A stretch of 64,000 bases of DNA from Dehalobacter sp. DCM (GCF_024972775.1 NZ_CP092282.1:3589001-3653000), one strand, 5' to 3'. Shown: positions 52,534 through 61,100, numbered from the stretch's first letter. Notes: generated by a model not told the origin, from the sequence alone. Translations and numbers: made by a program.

Positions 52534-55389
52534 CTAAATATGATACTTGTTTTTGCGCTTTTCAAATGCTTTGATTCCGCCTTCAAGAATGTCGCAAATA
52601 TGTTGCTGAATACCCTGTTTATTTAGTATTCCGTCTTCTGTAGTACCGTCAAGTTTATAGATAGGATAATCATTCTCGATAGAGCCAGAGCGATACTCAA
52701 ATCTCCTAGATTTTTTTTCGGAATCTATTCCGTCTTGATTAGCAACAATGATTTCTTCGGCATCTGCCCCAACAACAATATTTGCGTTATGCGTAACAAC
52801 GATAATCTGACGATTAACCTTTTTGCGCTTGATAAAAGGTATTAGCTGCTCAAATATAGAACGATTATCGAGGTCATCCTCCGGTTGGTCAATTAAAATT
52901 GGACACTCGCTGTCGGCCAAATCTATTAGCAACTGTAACAAAACAAGTGCTTTTTTGCCCGGCGACATCACATCAATCGAATCATTACCCATTTTTACAA
53001 TATATTTTATGTTATACCAGTCATCTAAAATGTTTCGGAATGCTTGCTCAGGGTCCGCACCTGCTTTAAGTGTTGCCAATTCGCCATTTAGCGTCTTTTT
53101 GATTATTGTGGATAACAATTCTTCGGTGTACTTTTCAGCGGTAAAATCATCAACAGTTAGAACTGTGCGATTTTGTGGCGAGGAAGCACGATATAATTCA
53201 GACCACTTAGCAAGGAAATCATCTTGCCTAAATGGGATCTGCACATCATATTGTAATCCCGAATCGTCATTTGCTGTATTTTCTTTTATGTTAGCGGCAA
53301 AAGCCTCATAAACCGAACGAAGAGAAATATATGAATCTGCAACTTCAACTATTAGAGCATCAAGATTTGTCTGCTCTTCAGATATTGCCGATTCTTTTTC
53401 CTCAATTTTCTTTAATTTATCGCCTTCTTTAGTTATTTTTTCAGCAAGTTCCTTAATTCGGTTGCTGCTTTCAATAGTTTCTTTAAGCCCATCTCTTGTT
53501 AGAACAGAATCGTCATAAGATTTATTGCTTTCAATTTGCTGTGTTTTTAGTTGTGAAACAATGTTAGCTTTTTGATTATTCCAAGATTCATTTGCCTTTG
53601 TAATAATATCGTCAATGAGTGTTTTTATTGCCTGTCTTGTTTCGGCTGAACAGTCTGTGAACTGTTCGCTTTGTTGAACGACAATTGTAGCGTTCTCGAC
53701 TTTTTCGATTTCTTTACTGAGCTGCTCGATCAACTTCTTTTGAACTTCAATATTGGCAACGGCCTCATCGTATTTCTTAATGTTATCTTCCTTTATGTTT
53801 AATTCTTTTGATAAAGTATCTCTTTCTTGACGGAGTTTGCTTAACTCCTGTTCTACTGGTTTTTTCCCTCCGAGCTCAGTAATTTGGTTTGCCAGTTCCT
53901 TGATGCGGGAATGTATTCTGATGATTTCAAGGATTTTATTCGTGTTTGAAGATTTGATCGAATCGACGGTAGAAAGCAATTCATCTTTTTTAATACTAAG
54001 TTGAATTCCGTTGCCATCTATCCTATCGAGCAACACCTTTTCGATTATTTCATCAATTTCCGTAGTTTCCTGTACTGAATCAGCAAGCCTGTTCAGATAG
54101 GTTTGCGGTATATATACGATAGTCTGCCCGTTAGTGCTTTCACCATCAGCCCATTCAACGTTAAGTTTTGATGTATCAATTTCAAGAGTAAGAGGTTTGG
54201 TACTTTTATCGCTTTTCCCTTTTCCTGTACTTACCTCGCACTTCTCTTGCACTTGCTTAGGTGCAATGGCACGGGCAAGATTGTGTAAAAGAATAGATTT
54301 ACCCGTAGATTTTCCACCGATTATACAGTTCAACTTATCGTTAAAAACAATAGGCTCGGTTTGAAAATCATTATCCGTAATTGTTATACTCTCAATTACC
54401 TGATAAGGCGACTTTGTTTGCGGTTTTGAATCGGATATGCATACTCGTTCCTCCGGCTCATAAACAATTTGTTTTAAACCATTGAACGTTGGGTCAGCTT
54501 TAATCCAACAATAGCGCTGATTGTCAGGCTCAAATAATTTGTCATTCTGATGCGCGTCAGAGCCGTGAATACAAGCCATTAATTTTCCGCATTTTCTCTT
54601 TACATCATCAGAGGATACACCCTCTTTTTTACCAATAAAATATTTAGCATCACTGGGATTCGCAGAGAATATTGCATCTGCAAATTTATAAAGCTCTTCT
54701 CGCAGAGTGGTCAAATCCGAAGTGTCTGTATTTGTCGAAGGGTTTCCAACGCCAGATGCTCCATCAGTTGATTTGTTTGATATGATAATAAGTGCTTTTT
54801 CTCTAAGCTCTTTATCATTGTTAAACAGCTCTTGCATATCACTGAGATTAACAACATATTGTTCTAATGCTTTCTTCTCTGCGCAAAAATCGTCAGTAAT
54901 GGTTGAATCAATAGCCTTGCCTAACTGAACCAGACTGCTTTTTGTTGCAGAGTATGGCGTATTATTATACTTAAATTTCAAGTTTGAAAAAAACCTATTT
55001 TCTATTATATCTGTTGATAATGCAGGGTCAAAAATAACATGAAGGTTTATAGGAGTCTCCGTTGCTGCAGGAAGTATTCTTAACTCTATGTTAGGAAGGA
55101 TAAGGGGTATTTTTGATGTAATATCTTTATTTGCAATAACCATTTTATAATTTTCTATTGAGAAATAATCAGTTATTCCTATGGCATATATGGCTTTCAA
55201 CGGGTCATCCATATTTCCTATATAGTCCAATATTGATGTGAAAAAGTTCACCCATTTCTCGCTTATCTTTTCTTCTTCAGGTTTTGAAGGGTCAGCACAG
55301 CCAGTGAAACAATCATTTTTTCGTGTAAAAGGTGTATGGATATGTAAATCCCATCTCCGCCATTCAGAACCTCTCTGAAAATCATTCAT
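52534..55389 (-). CDS. PHP-domain/SMC-like ATPase, TrlF family
   Basis: This 951-residue protein starts with a PHP phosphoesterase domain (WDLHIHTP at 13-20, later ACIHGSDAH at 273-280). An ABC/SMC-type ATPase follows, with Walker A GGKSTGKS (358-365), a long coiled coil (about 460-720) and a C-terminal half with ILIDQPEDDLD (signature/Walker B) and VVTHNANI. The arrangement is that of TrlF-type proteins and recalls OLD/RecN-like defence ATPases. The PHP part may be the nuclease or phosphatase effector, gated by the ATPase. It is transcribed toward brxA, 336 bases away, and so is a likely co-travelling defence gene. Confidence 0.8.
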   Translation of the reverse strand: MNDFQRGSEWRRWDLHIHTPFTRKNDCFTGCADPSKPEEEKISEKWVNFFTSILDYIGNMDDPLKAIYAIGITDYFSIENYKMVIANKDITSKIPLILPNIELRILPAATETPINLHVIFDPALSTDIIENRFFSNLKFKYNNTPYSATKSSLVQLGKAIDSTITDDFCAEKKALEQYVVNLSDMQELFNNDKELREKALIIISNKSTDGASGVGNPSTNTDTSDLTTLREELYKFADAIFSANPSDAKYFIGKKEGVSSDDVKRKCGKLMACIHGSDAHQNDKLFEPDNQRYCWIKADPTFNGLKQIVYEPEERVCISDSKPQTKSPYQVIESITITDNDFQTEPIVFNDKLNCIIGGKSTGKSILLHNLARAIAPKQVQEKCEVSTGKGKSDKSTKPLTLEIDTSKLNVEWADGESTNGQTIVYIPQTYLNRLADSVQETTEIDEIIEKVLLDRIDGNGIQLSIKKDELLSTVDSIKSSNTNKILEIIRIHSRIKELANQITELGGKKPVEQELSKLRQERDTLSKELNIKEDNIKKYDEAVANIEVQKKLIEQLSKEIEKVENATIVVQQSEQFTDCSAETRQAIKTLIDDIITKANESWNNQKANIVSQLKTQQIESNKSYDDSVLTRDGLKETIESSNRIKELAEKITKEGDKLKKIEEKESAISEEQTNLDALIVEVADSYISLRSVYEAFAANIKENTANDDSGLQYDVQIPFRQDDFLAKWSELYRASSPQNRTVLTVDDFTAEKYTEELLSTIIKKTLNGELATLKAGADPEQAFRNILDDWYNIKYIVKMGNDSIDVMSPGKKALVLLQLLIDLADSECPILIDQPEDDLDNRSIFEQLIPFIKRKKVNRQIIVVTHNANIVVGADAEEIIVANQDGIDSEKKSRRFEYRSGSIENDYPIYKLDGTTEDGILNKQGIQQHICDILEGGIKAFEKRKNKYHI

Positions 55390-55420
55390 CTATTCGCCCT
55401 CCCGCAATTAGTCAGTTTCA

Positions 55421-55453
55421 ATTTTCTATTCCACGCCCCAATGCCTTAAACAC
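55421..55453 (-). repeat. Scrap resembling the 3' end of brxL
   Basis: About 28 of 33 bases here match 39427-39458, which holds the last codons and stop of brxL (FKALG, then the end). The copies therefore flank the segment from the brxL 3' end to beyond the TrlF-type gene in direct orientation. It does not code on its own. Confidence 0.6.
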
Positions 55454-55495
55454 ACCGGCTTCTCTCTATACTGTATCTTTTTAATAATCATAGGC

Positions 55496-55740
55496 TTAGG
55501 CCAGCAGAGCACCAGCCAAAAGATTAGCGCCCAGAGTCCAGATCGAGGATAATACGGATTTTGAGTTAACAATCCCCAAATGCTTTGTTTTAGTTTTCAT
55601 ATGCAATCCCTCCCTGTTATCAACATAATCAGCGCTCAGCCAATCATGTAGTAGCCCAATCAAGAAAAAAGCTATGAGCCCTAAAACTATGAGACATATA
55701 CTCTGCTTCCCCTGCTCTGCAGGCCTAAACCTATTATAGG
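55496..55740 (-). pseudogene. agrBD-like relic (quorum-sensing peptide locus)
   Basis: On the minus strand, PAEQGKQSICLIVLGLIAFF (about 55710-55650) resembles the C-terminal PADxP and last-helix part of AgrB. It is followed by an AGGGAGGG site and ATG 55600, opening a 34-codon frame (KTKTKHLGIVNSKSVLSSIW, then an ANLLAGALLA end, stop at 55496) like the amphipathic leader of AgrD peptides. The Cys-containing core and acidic tail of AgrD are missing. I read it as what is left of an agrBD pair. The AgrD-like assignment is tentative. Confidence 0.35.
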
Positions 55741-55783
55741 TGAATATACAAATAACTCTAATCTATATGAACTTAATATTACC

Positions 55784-56182
55784 TTATCCCTTCCCCAACC
55801 TCTCCGCCACTTCCACATCCGCCGGACAAAATTCATATTTCCGCAATTCCTCCGCCCTCACCCACCGTATATCCCAATGAACCATTCTTTGAAGCTCCCC
55901 TTCAATAATCCGGCTCTCAAAGAAAGTAAAGCACATCTCTTTCTCCCCATAAGCATACCGGCTCTCCGCAAACACCTCACCAACTTGAATCGTCACACCC
56001 AGTTCCTCCTGGCATTCCCGAACCAAACATTCCTCCAAGCTCTCCCCTTCTTCCTGCTTCCCTCCCGGAAATTCCCAAAGCAGCGGACAACTTCCCGTGT
56101 TATCCCGCTGACAAATCAAAATCTTATCATCCTGTCGCAGGATCGCTGCGGTGACTTGCGTTACTTTCATTTCATCCATCAT
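55784..56182 (-). CDS. NUDIX hydrolase, MutT-like (8-oxo-dGTP diphosphatase type)
   Basis: This protein of about 132 residues has a complete NUDIX box, GGKQEEGESLEECLVRECQEELG (G-x5-E-x7-RE-x2-EE-x-G pattern), after WEFPGGK, the usual MutT layout. It should hydrolyse nucleoside diphosphate derivatives, perhaps oxidised nucleotides. Several in-frame ATGs (56182, 56179, 56170) could be the start; none has a strong ribosome site, and the gene begins just before the preceding stop at 56184, which suggests coupling. Confidence 0.9.
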   Translation of the reverse strand: MMDEMKVTQVTAAILRQDDKILICQRDNTGSCPLLWEFPGGKQEEGESLEECLVRECQEELGVTIQVGEVFAESRYAYGEKEMCFTFFESRIIEGELQRMVHWDIRWVRAEELRKYEFCPADVEVAERLGKG

Positions 56183-56183
56183 C

Positions 56184-57056
56184 TCAACCCACAATCAATT
56201 TATTAGTCTTCTTGATAAACTTCGCCGGTATCGGTTCATGCAGCCGCCAGATAATATTCATCGGTCTGCTGCCCTCATGCTTGACATAATCCGCTAACCC
56301 CAGAAACGTATAAGGTGCTGCCCCGGTGGCATCCGATTTATATTCCCGCACAAATAGCAGTACCTTGCTGCCGAATTCTTGATGGTGGATATAACGCTGA
56401 CCCGTCGGCGAATCTGCCGATGTCGTGCTCTGGCTCTGCCAGTGGAACAAGCGGTCATTGATCGAATAATCATGATAGAGGGTGGTCGGTGAGTAGTCTT
56501 TATCCGATTTATTGAGGGTAATAAAGAAAATATACATCTTTAGTTCCTCTATAAGCAAACGAAGCCCGCTCCATTTAATAAAGGAGACGAGCATATCGAT
56601 TCGGTCACAGGATAGAATTTCTCTTTTCAGTTCAGCAAACATGCTGGGTTCATGGACTGCCCCGGTAAATAAGGAGCTTGCGGCCAGAGATGTAACAGGG
56701 CGCACGATCTCTGCCTTGTCATTCAAAGCAAAGATATTGTTTTCTTTATCGAATAAAGCGAATAGCTGTTCAGCCTTTTCATCGACAGATAACGCAGAGA
56801 GACTTTCTTGGGCAGTTTGATCGGATACAAGCGCAACAATGTGATTGGCCAGCACTACTTGGTCTTGAATACTGCCGCCATTATCTTTGACATTGGACAG
56901 AACCGTTTCCAGGACTTCAGCGAGATATTTTGAGATGATTCTCGGGGCTTCTTCCGGGTCAATTGGTAAGGCCTGAATGACCTTTCCAATGGATGCCGAA
57001 AGTTCTTGACGGAGGAGTTTGTTGATCAGTTGTTCATAGAGACCGGACTTTAGCAT
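56184..57056 (-). pseudogene. DUF3427 helicase reduced to its two ends (helicase core deleted)
   Basis: The first 170 residues (SGLYEQLINKLLRQEL, IVRPVTSLAASSLFTGAVHEP, LKREILSCDRIDMLVSFIKWSGLRLLIEEL) are the N-terminal PLD-like part of large DEAD/DEAH helicases. The last 120 (YIFFITLNKSDKDYSPTTLYHDY, PYTFLGLADYVKHEGSRPMNIIWRLHEPIP) are the C-terminal DUF3427 domain. All helicase motifs are absent. The family is normally about 1000 residues, so some 700 codons seem lost in frame near residue 170. The open frame is intact and a shortened protein may be made, but it cannot be a helicase. Confidence 0.8.
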
Positions 57057-57311
57057 GGGTTGTCTCCTGTATGGTGATACATTGGGCAGTATTTTTTCTC
57101 TATGTAGCTTGGATAAGCTAAAATGGTTAAATTGACCATATAAGCTATAATTCTCCTTTAATCTCTCATTTCCTGTTAATTTTACAAATATAAACTAAAT
57201 AAATAATAAAATTCATTCCATAATAAAATTACCGTATACCAAATATATACGGTTAAAAAATTTCTTTATATCAACTTCTTTGCTTTGCTCTGATCAAATC
57301 TTCACTATATT

Positions 57312-57512
57312 TTAATCAGGTATGTACTCTATCAGGTCACCCGGCTGACAGTTCAAAACAGCACATAGCTTATCAATGACTTCCAGAGATACATATTTAT
57401 TCGTATTTAGCCGTGCTATCGTTGCTTTCGATACCTTGGCTAATTCCATCAGCTCGCCTTTTTTCAAATTTCTATCGATTAATAATTTTAACAAAGGCTT
57501 ATAGCTTATCAT
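57312..57512 (-). CDS. Small XRE-family regulator (YozG-like)
   Basis: This 66-residue Cro/CI-type helix-turn-helix protein (LKLLIDRNLKKGELMELAKVSKATIARL, VIDKLCAVLNCQPGDLIEYIPD) has the C-terminal signature of the YozG group. ATG 57512 has GAGGTGG about eight bases upstream; a GTG 12 bases earlier is less likely. It is divergent from the gene at 57664 and faces three GTTTAATAT copies that are likely operators. Confidence 0.9.
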   Translation of the reverse strand: MISYKPLLKLLIDRNLKKGELMELAKVSKATIARLNTNKYVSLEVIDKLCAVLNCQPGDLIEYIPD

Positions 57513-57580
57513 AATAATAACCACCTCTCAGTGAACCTAATCAAAATTATACAGTAAATTGTTTATTCTAGTAAACAAAA

Positions 57581-57642
57581 GTTTAATATGTATATTGAAT
57601 CGCATAGTTTAATATGTTATACTTTGGTATATTATATTAAAC
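57581..57642. promoter_or_regulatory. Operator array between the XRE gene and the 57664 gene
   Basis: GTTTAATAT occurs at 57581-57589 and 57607-57615 in direct orientation and at 57634-57642 inverted, spaced by about 26 bases. The last two form a palindrome whose centre overlaps a TATACT-like -10. The XRE protein encoded next to it is the likely binder. Confidence 0.55.
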
Positions 57643-57663
57643 TTTTATGTGAGGTGATAAATT

Positions 57664-57927
57664 ATGTCTATCATTGACCTCATCAATAATCACGAAGAAA
57701 ACGTTAATGAATTGATCAGAAATAACAACGAGTACCACAAGTATTTGGATAAGAGCAAAGAATCGTGGAACAAATTAATAAAAACGGGCATAAGTGATGG
57801 GCAAAGAGTTTTGGTCGAAAACATTGAAGCAACATCAGGATGTATCGGATCAATCACGTCTGAAATCTGTTATCAGAAAGGATTCAGAGATGCAATGAAA
57901 CTAATCATTGAGTCACTTGTTTATTGA
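57664..57927 (+). CDS. Small uncharacterised helical protein
   Basis: This 87-residue soluble protein is predicted mainly helical (IIDLINNHEENVNELIRNNN, YLDKSKESWNKLIKTGI, SEICYQKGFRDAMKLIIESL). A good GAGGTG site precedes ATG 57664. I do not recognise the family with confidence; similar short proteins accompany XRE regulators in Clostridia. It is divergent from one XRE gene and converges with the next, overlapping its end by 15 bases. Confidence 0.6.
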   Translation: MSIIDLINNHEENVNELIRNNNEYHKYLDKSKESWNKLIKTGISDGQRVLVENIEATSGCIGSITSEICYQKGFRDAMKLIIESLVY

Positions 57928-58143
57928 ATTTTCCACTTTTTGATCAGGCACATACTCCAACAAATCCTCGATCCCACATTTAAATACAGCACAAATTTGA
58001 TTAATTTGATCAATCTCAATTCGCTTAGTCTCTTCATAATACATCTTGGATATGGTCGCTGGTCTGATGCCAGTAAGCGATGCTAATGTCTTCTGATTCA
58101 TTTTATGTTTTCCGAGCAGCTCGGATAGTTTGATTCTGACCAT
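57913..58143 (-). CDS. Small XRE-family regulator
   Basis: This 76-residue helix-turn-helix protein (LSELLGKHKMNQKTLASLTGIRPATISKMY, IDQINQICAVFKCGIEDLLEYVPDQ) is of the same YozG-like class as the 57312 gene. ATG 58143 with GGAGTGAG upstream fits better than the longer reading to 58170. Its own promoter must lie in the AT-rich gap to 58322. Confidence 0.88.
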   Translation of the reverse strand: MVRIKLSELLGKHKMNQKTLASLTGIRPATISKMYYEETKRIEIDQINQICAVFKCGIEDLLEYVPDQKVENSINK

Positions 58144-58322
58144 GCGAAACTCACTCCACTCTATCGACATTTTCTATTTGGCTTGATTGTATCAATAAGC
58201 GTAATAAAATCATATAATTTGCAAATAATATAACCTTTATCGTATTTTTATATACCTCAGGAGTAATTTATGCTATAATTACTCCTGAGGTTATTTTATT
58301 TCCGTACCAGTAACCAAAAGGA

Positions 58323-58865
58323 GTGGTAATTCTGATCAGCAATCCCAAAACCTGCGGCTTCACCGGCTACCGCCCATCAAAGCTTCCCTTTAAATACAAT
58401 GAGCGCAGCATCCCCTGCGTCCACCTAAAGCTCTTACTCTACACCGAAACAGAAGCCGCGATCAAAGACGGGTATACCCGTTTTATCTGCGGCTTTGCTA
58501 TGGGATCGGATACTTATTTTGCTGAAGCGGTGATCGCGTTGCGGGAACGTTACCCGGAGATTACGCTGGAGGCTGCTCTCCCCTGTGAGACTCAGGCTGA
58601 TCGCTGGCCGGAAATGGATCGGGACAGATATTTTAAGCTTCTCACGCAGTGCGATAAGGAAATATATATCAGCCGTCAATATCACAAGGGTTGTTACCTG
58701 GAGCGAAACCGGTATATTGTGAATGCATCGCAGCGGTTGATTGCTGTTTACGATGGGCAGTTCGGCGGAACGATGGCCACTGTGAACCGGGCAAGGGTGA
58801 AAAAATTAGAGCTGGTGATGATCAATCCGGGCACTTTTCAAATGACGCGGGAGAACTTCCTATAA
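58323..58865 (+). CDS. SLOG-family protein (DUF1273, YpsA-like)
   Basis: This protein of about 180 residues has the SLOG nucleotide-binding fold typical of DUF1273/YpsA: TCGFTGYRPSKLP at the start, FICGFAMGSDTYFAEAVI and LIAVYDGQFGGTMATV. SLOG domains bind or process nucleotide-derived ligands and are linked to stress and conflict systems. The AAAAGGAG site directly abuts the GTG at 58323, so the nearby CTG at 58332, eight bases after the site, may be the true start. The gene stands alone. Confidence 0.88.
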   Translation: MVILISNPKTCGFTGYRPSKLPFKYNERSIPCVHLKLLLYTETEAAIKDGYTRFICGFAMGSDTYFAEAVIALRERYPEITLEAALPCETQADRWPEMDRDRYFKLLTQCDKEIYISRQYHKGCYLERNRYIVNASQRLIAVYDGQFGGTMATVNRARVKKLELVMINPGTFQMTRENFL

Positions 58866-58902
58866 TAGTTCAAGTTTGCTGCCGGTAATAAATTTCCTGG
58901 GA

Positions 58903-60216
58903 TTAACTTACGGGAATCTCAAGCGTTTTATTATAGTCTTTCGAATAGGTCATTCTTTGGACATCAAGTTCCAGCGTATCCCCAGTACCAGAGAAATGCA
59001 ACGTTCTGGTATGAATGACGGTGCCGTCGTTTCGCTTATCATATTGATCCGTAGTGGTTTGTTCCAAGGAAACGCGCTGTCCGTCAATGTTTAAATAAAC
59101 CCGGCTTAAAATAAGACTGTCTTCACTGCTGATAGTGATACGTGTTTCTGTTGGCGAGGTTTCAATGGTATTGATCTCAACCTTTTGCTCTAAAATCGTT
59201 AACGTTTGTTTTTCTCCGCCTTTCGTTTTCATTAACGCGAAGCGCTCATTCACATCATGATCGGCGCCAAACTTTACTAATTCCAGTTGAAGCTTATTTA
59301 AATCCTGTGGCAGCGGATCAAAATCGCAATGAAAAGTTATCCCTTTCATGTCGGTACTCATGCCGCCCCCTTGCTCCGTGACTTCTTTACCGTTAGCGAT
59401 GAGCCTGAGGGTAAGCTCACCCGGCCTGATTCTTTCTCCGCTGAGCTGGTCCATTGCAAGTTGGAAAATATTTTGAATAGACCCGCTGATCACTGTTTTG
59501 GTGGGGGAAGCCAGAATCGAATCGATTCTTATGCTGGTTTTATCTACCTCATACGTTTCATGAAGCGTCTTTTTCAACGTGTGACCCATGGCTGTATTTC
59601 TATTCAACGAAAAGCTGATCTCGCCTGGTACGACGCTGCCCTGCCCTGTTTCTGAAAACTGTAACGTCAGTTTTTTTTCAAAAAGCTTTGGTGGCGCAAA
59701 GCTGCCGATATATTTGATTTCTGTTTTTGCTTCGTTCATTACCCCTTGGGAATTCTGCTGGATGTGTTCCCCCCAGAATGCATTGATGGACATAAAAGGT
59801 GAGAGATTGTCTTCATCGACATGCCCCGACGGATCAGTTACGGTATAAAACAATAAAAGCTGATTCTCGTCTAACATGACGTAGTCCACTGCCAGTGAGA
59901 CGCCATCCGGAAATGTAAAGCGTTTACCGACCGGTTGTCCTTTGCCCAATTCGCTTAGTTGTTTTAAAGAACCGTTCATAACGTAATCATACCCCAGGAG
60001 TTGTTTGCCATAAAAAGCAATCGCATCATAATTGATGGCTAACAGCATAATCAAAAGCAAACTCACCGCTGCCGCAAAACCTTTCAATCGGATTCTTGGC
60101 GCAAATCTTTTTTTGTTATTCAGGGCCGTGCGAAGTCTCCCTTCCAACGCGCTAGGGACTTCGATCTGATTCATTTCCGCTTTTTTCATTTCAAGAAAGT
60201 CTTCGATATTTTTCAT
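58903..60216 (-). CDS. DUF4179 anti-sigma factor
   Basis: This 437-residue single-pass membrane protein has a short cytoplasmic N-terminus (MKNIEDFLEMKKAEM), one helix (GFAAAVSLLLIMLLAIN, about 44-62) and a large extracytoplasmic DUF4179-type domain with FTFPDGVSLAVDYVMLDENQL. Its start overlaps the sigma factor stop (ATGA), the standard ECF sigma/anti-sigma unit. It should hold the sigma factor inactive until an envelope signal arrives. What that signal is cannot be told. Confidence 0.9.
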   Translation of the reverse strand: MKNIEDFLEMKKAEMNQIEVPSALEGRLRTALNNKKRFAPRIRLKGFAAAVSLLLIMLLAINYDAIAFYGKQLLGYDYVMNGSLKQLSELGKGQPVGKRFTFPDGVSLAVDYVMLDENQLLLFYTVTDPSGHVDEDNLSPFMSINAFWGEHIQQNSQGVMNEAKTEIKYIGSFAPPKLFEKKLTLQFSETGQGSVVPGEISFSLNRNTAMGHTLKKTLHETYEVDKTSIRIDSILASPTKTVISGSIQNIFQLAMDQLSGERIRPGELTLRLIANGKEVTEQGGGMSTDMKGITFHCDFDPLPQDLNKLQLELVKFGADHDVNERFALMKTKGGEKQTLTILEQKVEINTIETSPTETRITISSEDSLILSRVYLNIDGQRVSLEQTTTDQYDKRNDGTVIHTRTLHFSGTGDTLELDVQRMTYSKDYNKTLEIPVS

Positions 60217-60740
60217 CCGTTACTCACTCCCATGCTTTGTTTTAATTTCTGAAGCCCGGTGTGAATCCGCGATTTTACTGTGCCCAGAGGAATCTTTAAG
60301 ATAGATGCAATCGTATCGTAATCCATGTCGAGATAATACCTTAGTTTTAGAACTTCCTGGTGTTTTCGATTAAGATTTCCCCAGTGTTTTTCAATCGATA
60401 GCTGTTCATCCTTTATATCGTAATCATCTTCGTAGGAACCTTCAGGAATATCTTGTATTAAGATGACTTTATGCTTGCGGGTTAAATTCTTCTTACAGCA
60501 ATTGACGAGGATTGTCTTGCTCCAACGATAAAAAGCCTGCTCATCTTTTAATCGCTTAATATTCTCATAAACTTTGAGAATCATATCTTCCATGGCATCC
60601 AACGCCTCATCCTGGTTTTTCATATAGACATAAGCAAGGCGGTAATACGCCTGTTTTTCACTCATAATGAGTGCAATCAGTGCTTCTTTATCCCCTGATT
60701 TCGCTTTCTTGACCATCTGAATGAACGCATCATTTTCCAC
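60213..60740 (-). CDS. ECF-type RNA polymerase sigma factor
   Basis: This 175-residue sigma-70 family protein has region 2 (YRLAYVYMKNQDEALDAMEDMILKVY, RWSKTILVNCCKKNL) and region 4 (HQEVLKLRYYLDMDYDTIASILKIPLGTVKSRIH). The GTG start at 60740 is preceded by GGGGTGG. It is paired with the DUF4179 anti-sigma factor through overlapping reading frames and should control envelope-related genes, possibly including itself. Confidence 0.93.
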   Translation of the reverse strand: MENDAFIQMVKKAKSGDKEALIALIMSEKQAYYRLAYVYMKNQDEALDAMEDMILKVYENIKRLKDEQAFYRWSKTILVNCCKKNLTRKHKVILIQDIPEGSYEDDYDIKDEQLSIEKHWGNLNRKHQEVLKLRYYLDMDYDTIASILKIPLGTVKSRIHTGLQKLKQSMGVSNG

Positions 60741-61100
60741 GCTACCACCCCACTTCTATACCTATGAGTTTTATCTTACCAAAAAAGTTCATTTTATTCC
60801 CGATATTAAGAATGAACCCTAGTACAGCATTCTTTAATTCTCTTTACACCTCAAATCAGGTCTGCGTGCCACAGTTCCGGCGACAAGCGGAGCACGGATT
60901 GCGTAGCGCAACGGTCCATGGATGGACCTAAGTTAAAATTCGCCAAGGAGGGCAAAAGAATTTTAACTTCCTAAATGCAAATTCAAGGATGGCGCAAGAG
61001 CCGAAAGCGGAATGTGGCATGCAGACCAGCCCAGATTATTACATCCTTATGTCATGGTATTTAGAGAACGTTGTACTAGATATAACTCTTTATAAAATTT
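60741..61100. other. Intergenic region with hairpin cluster
   Basis: About 360 bases separate the divergent sigma factor and kinase genes. It should hold both promoters, but no unmistakable element was recognised. Three hairpins lie at 60899-60968 (separate entry). The start of the kinase gene has no ribosome site. Confidence 0.4.
60899..60968. repeat. Three tandem hairpins
   Basis: TTGCG-TAG-CGCAA (60899-60911), GGTCCAT-GG-ATGGACC (60913-60928) and AGTTAAAATTC-N16-GAATTTTAACT (60931-60968) follow each other within 70 bases, all with perfect stems. No T-run follows. They could be part of a structured RNA or a repeated intergenic element. Confidence 0.6.
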
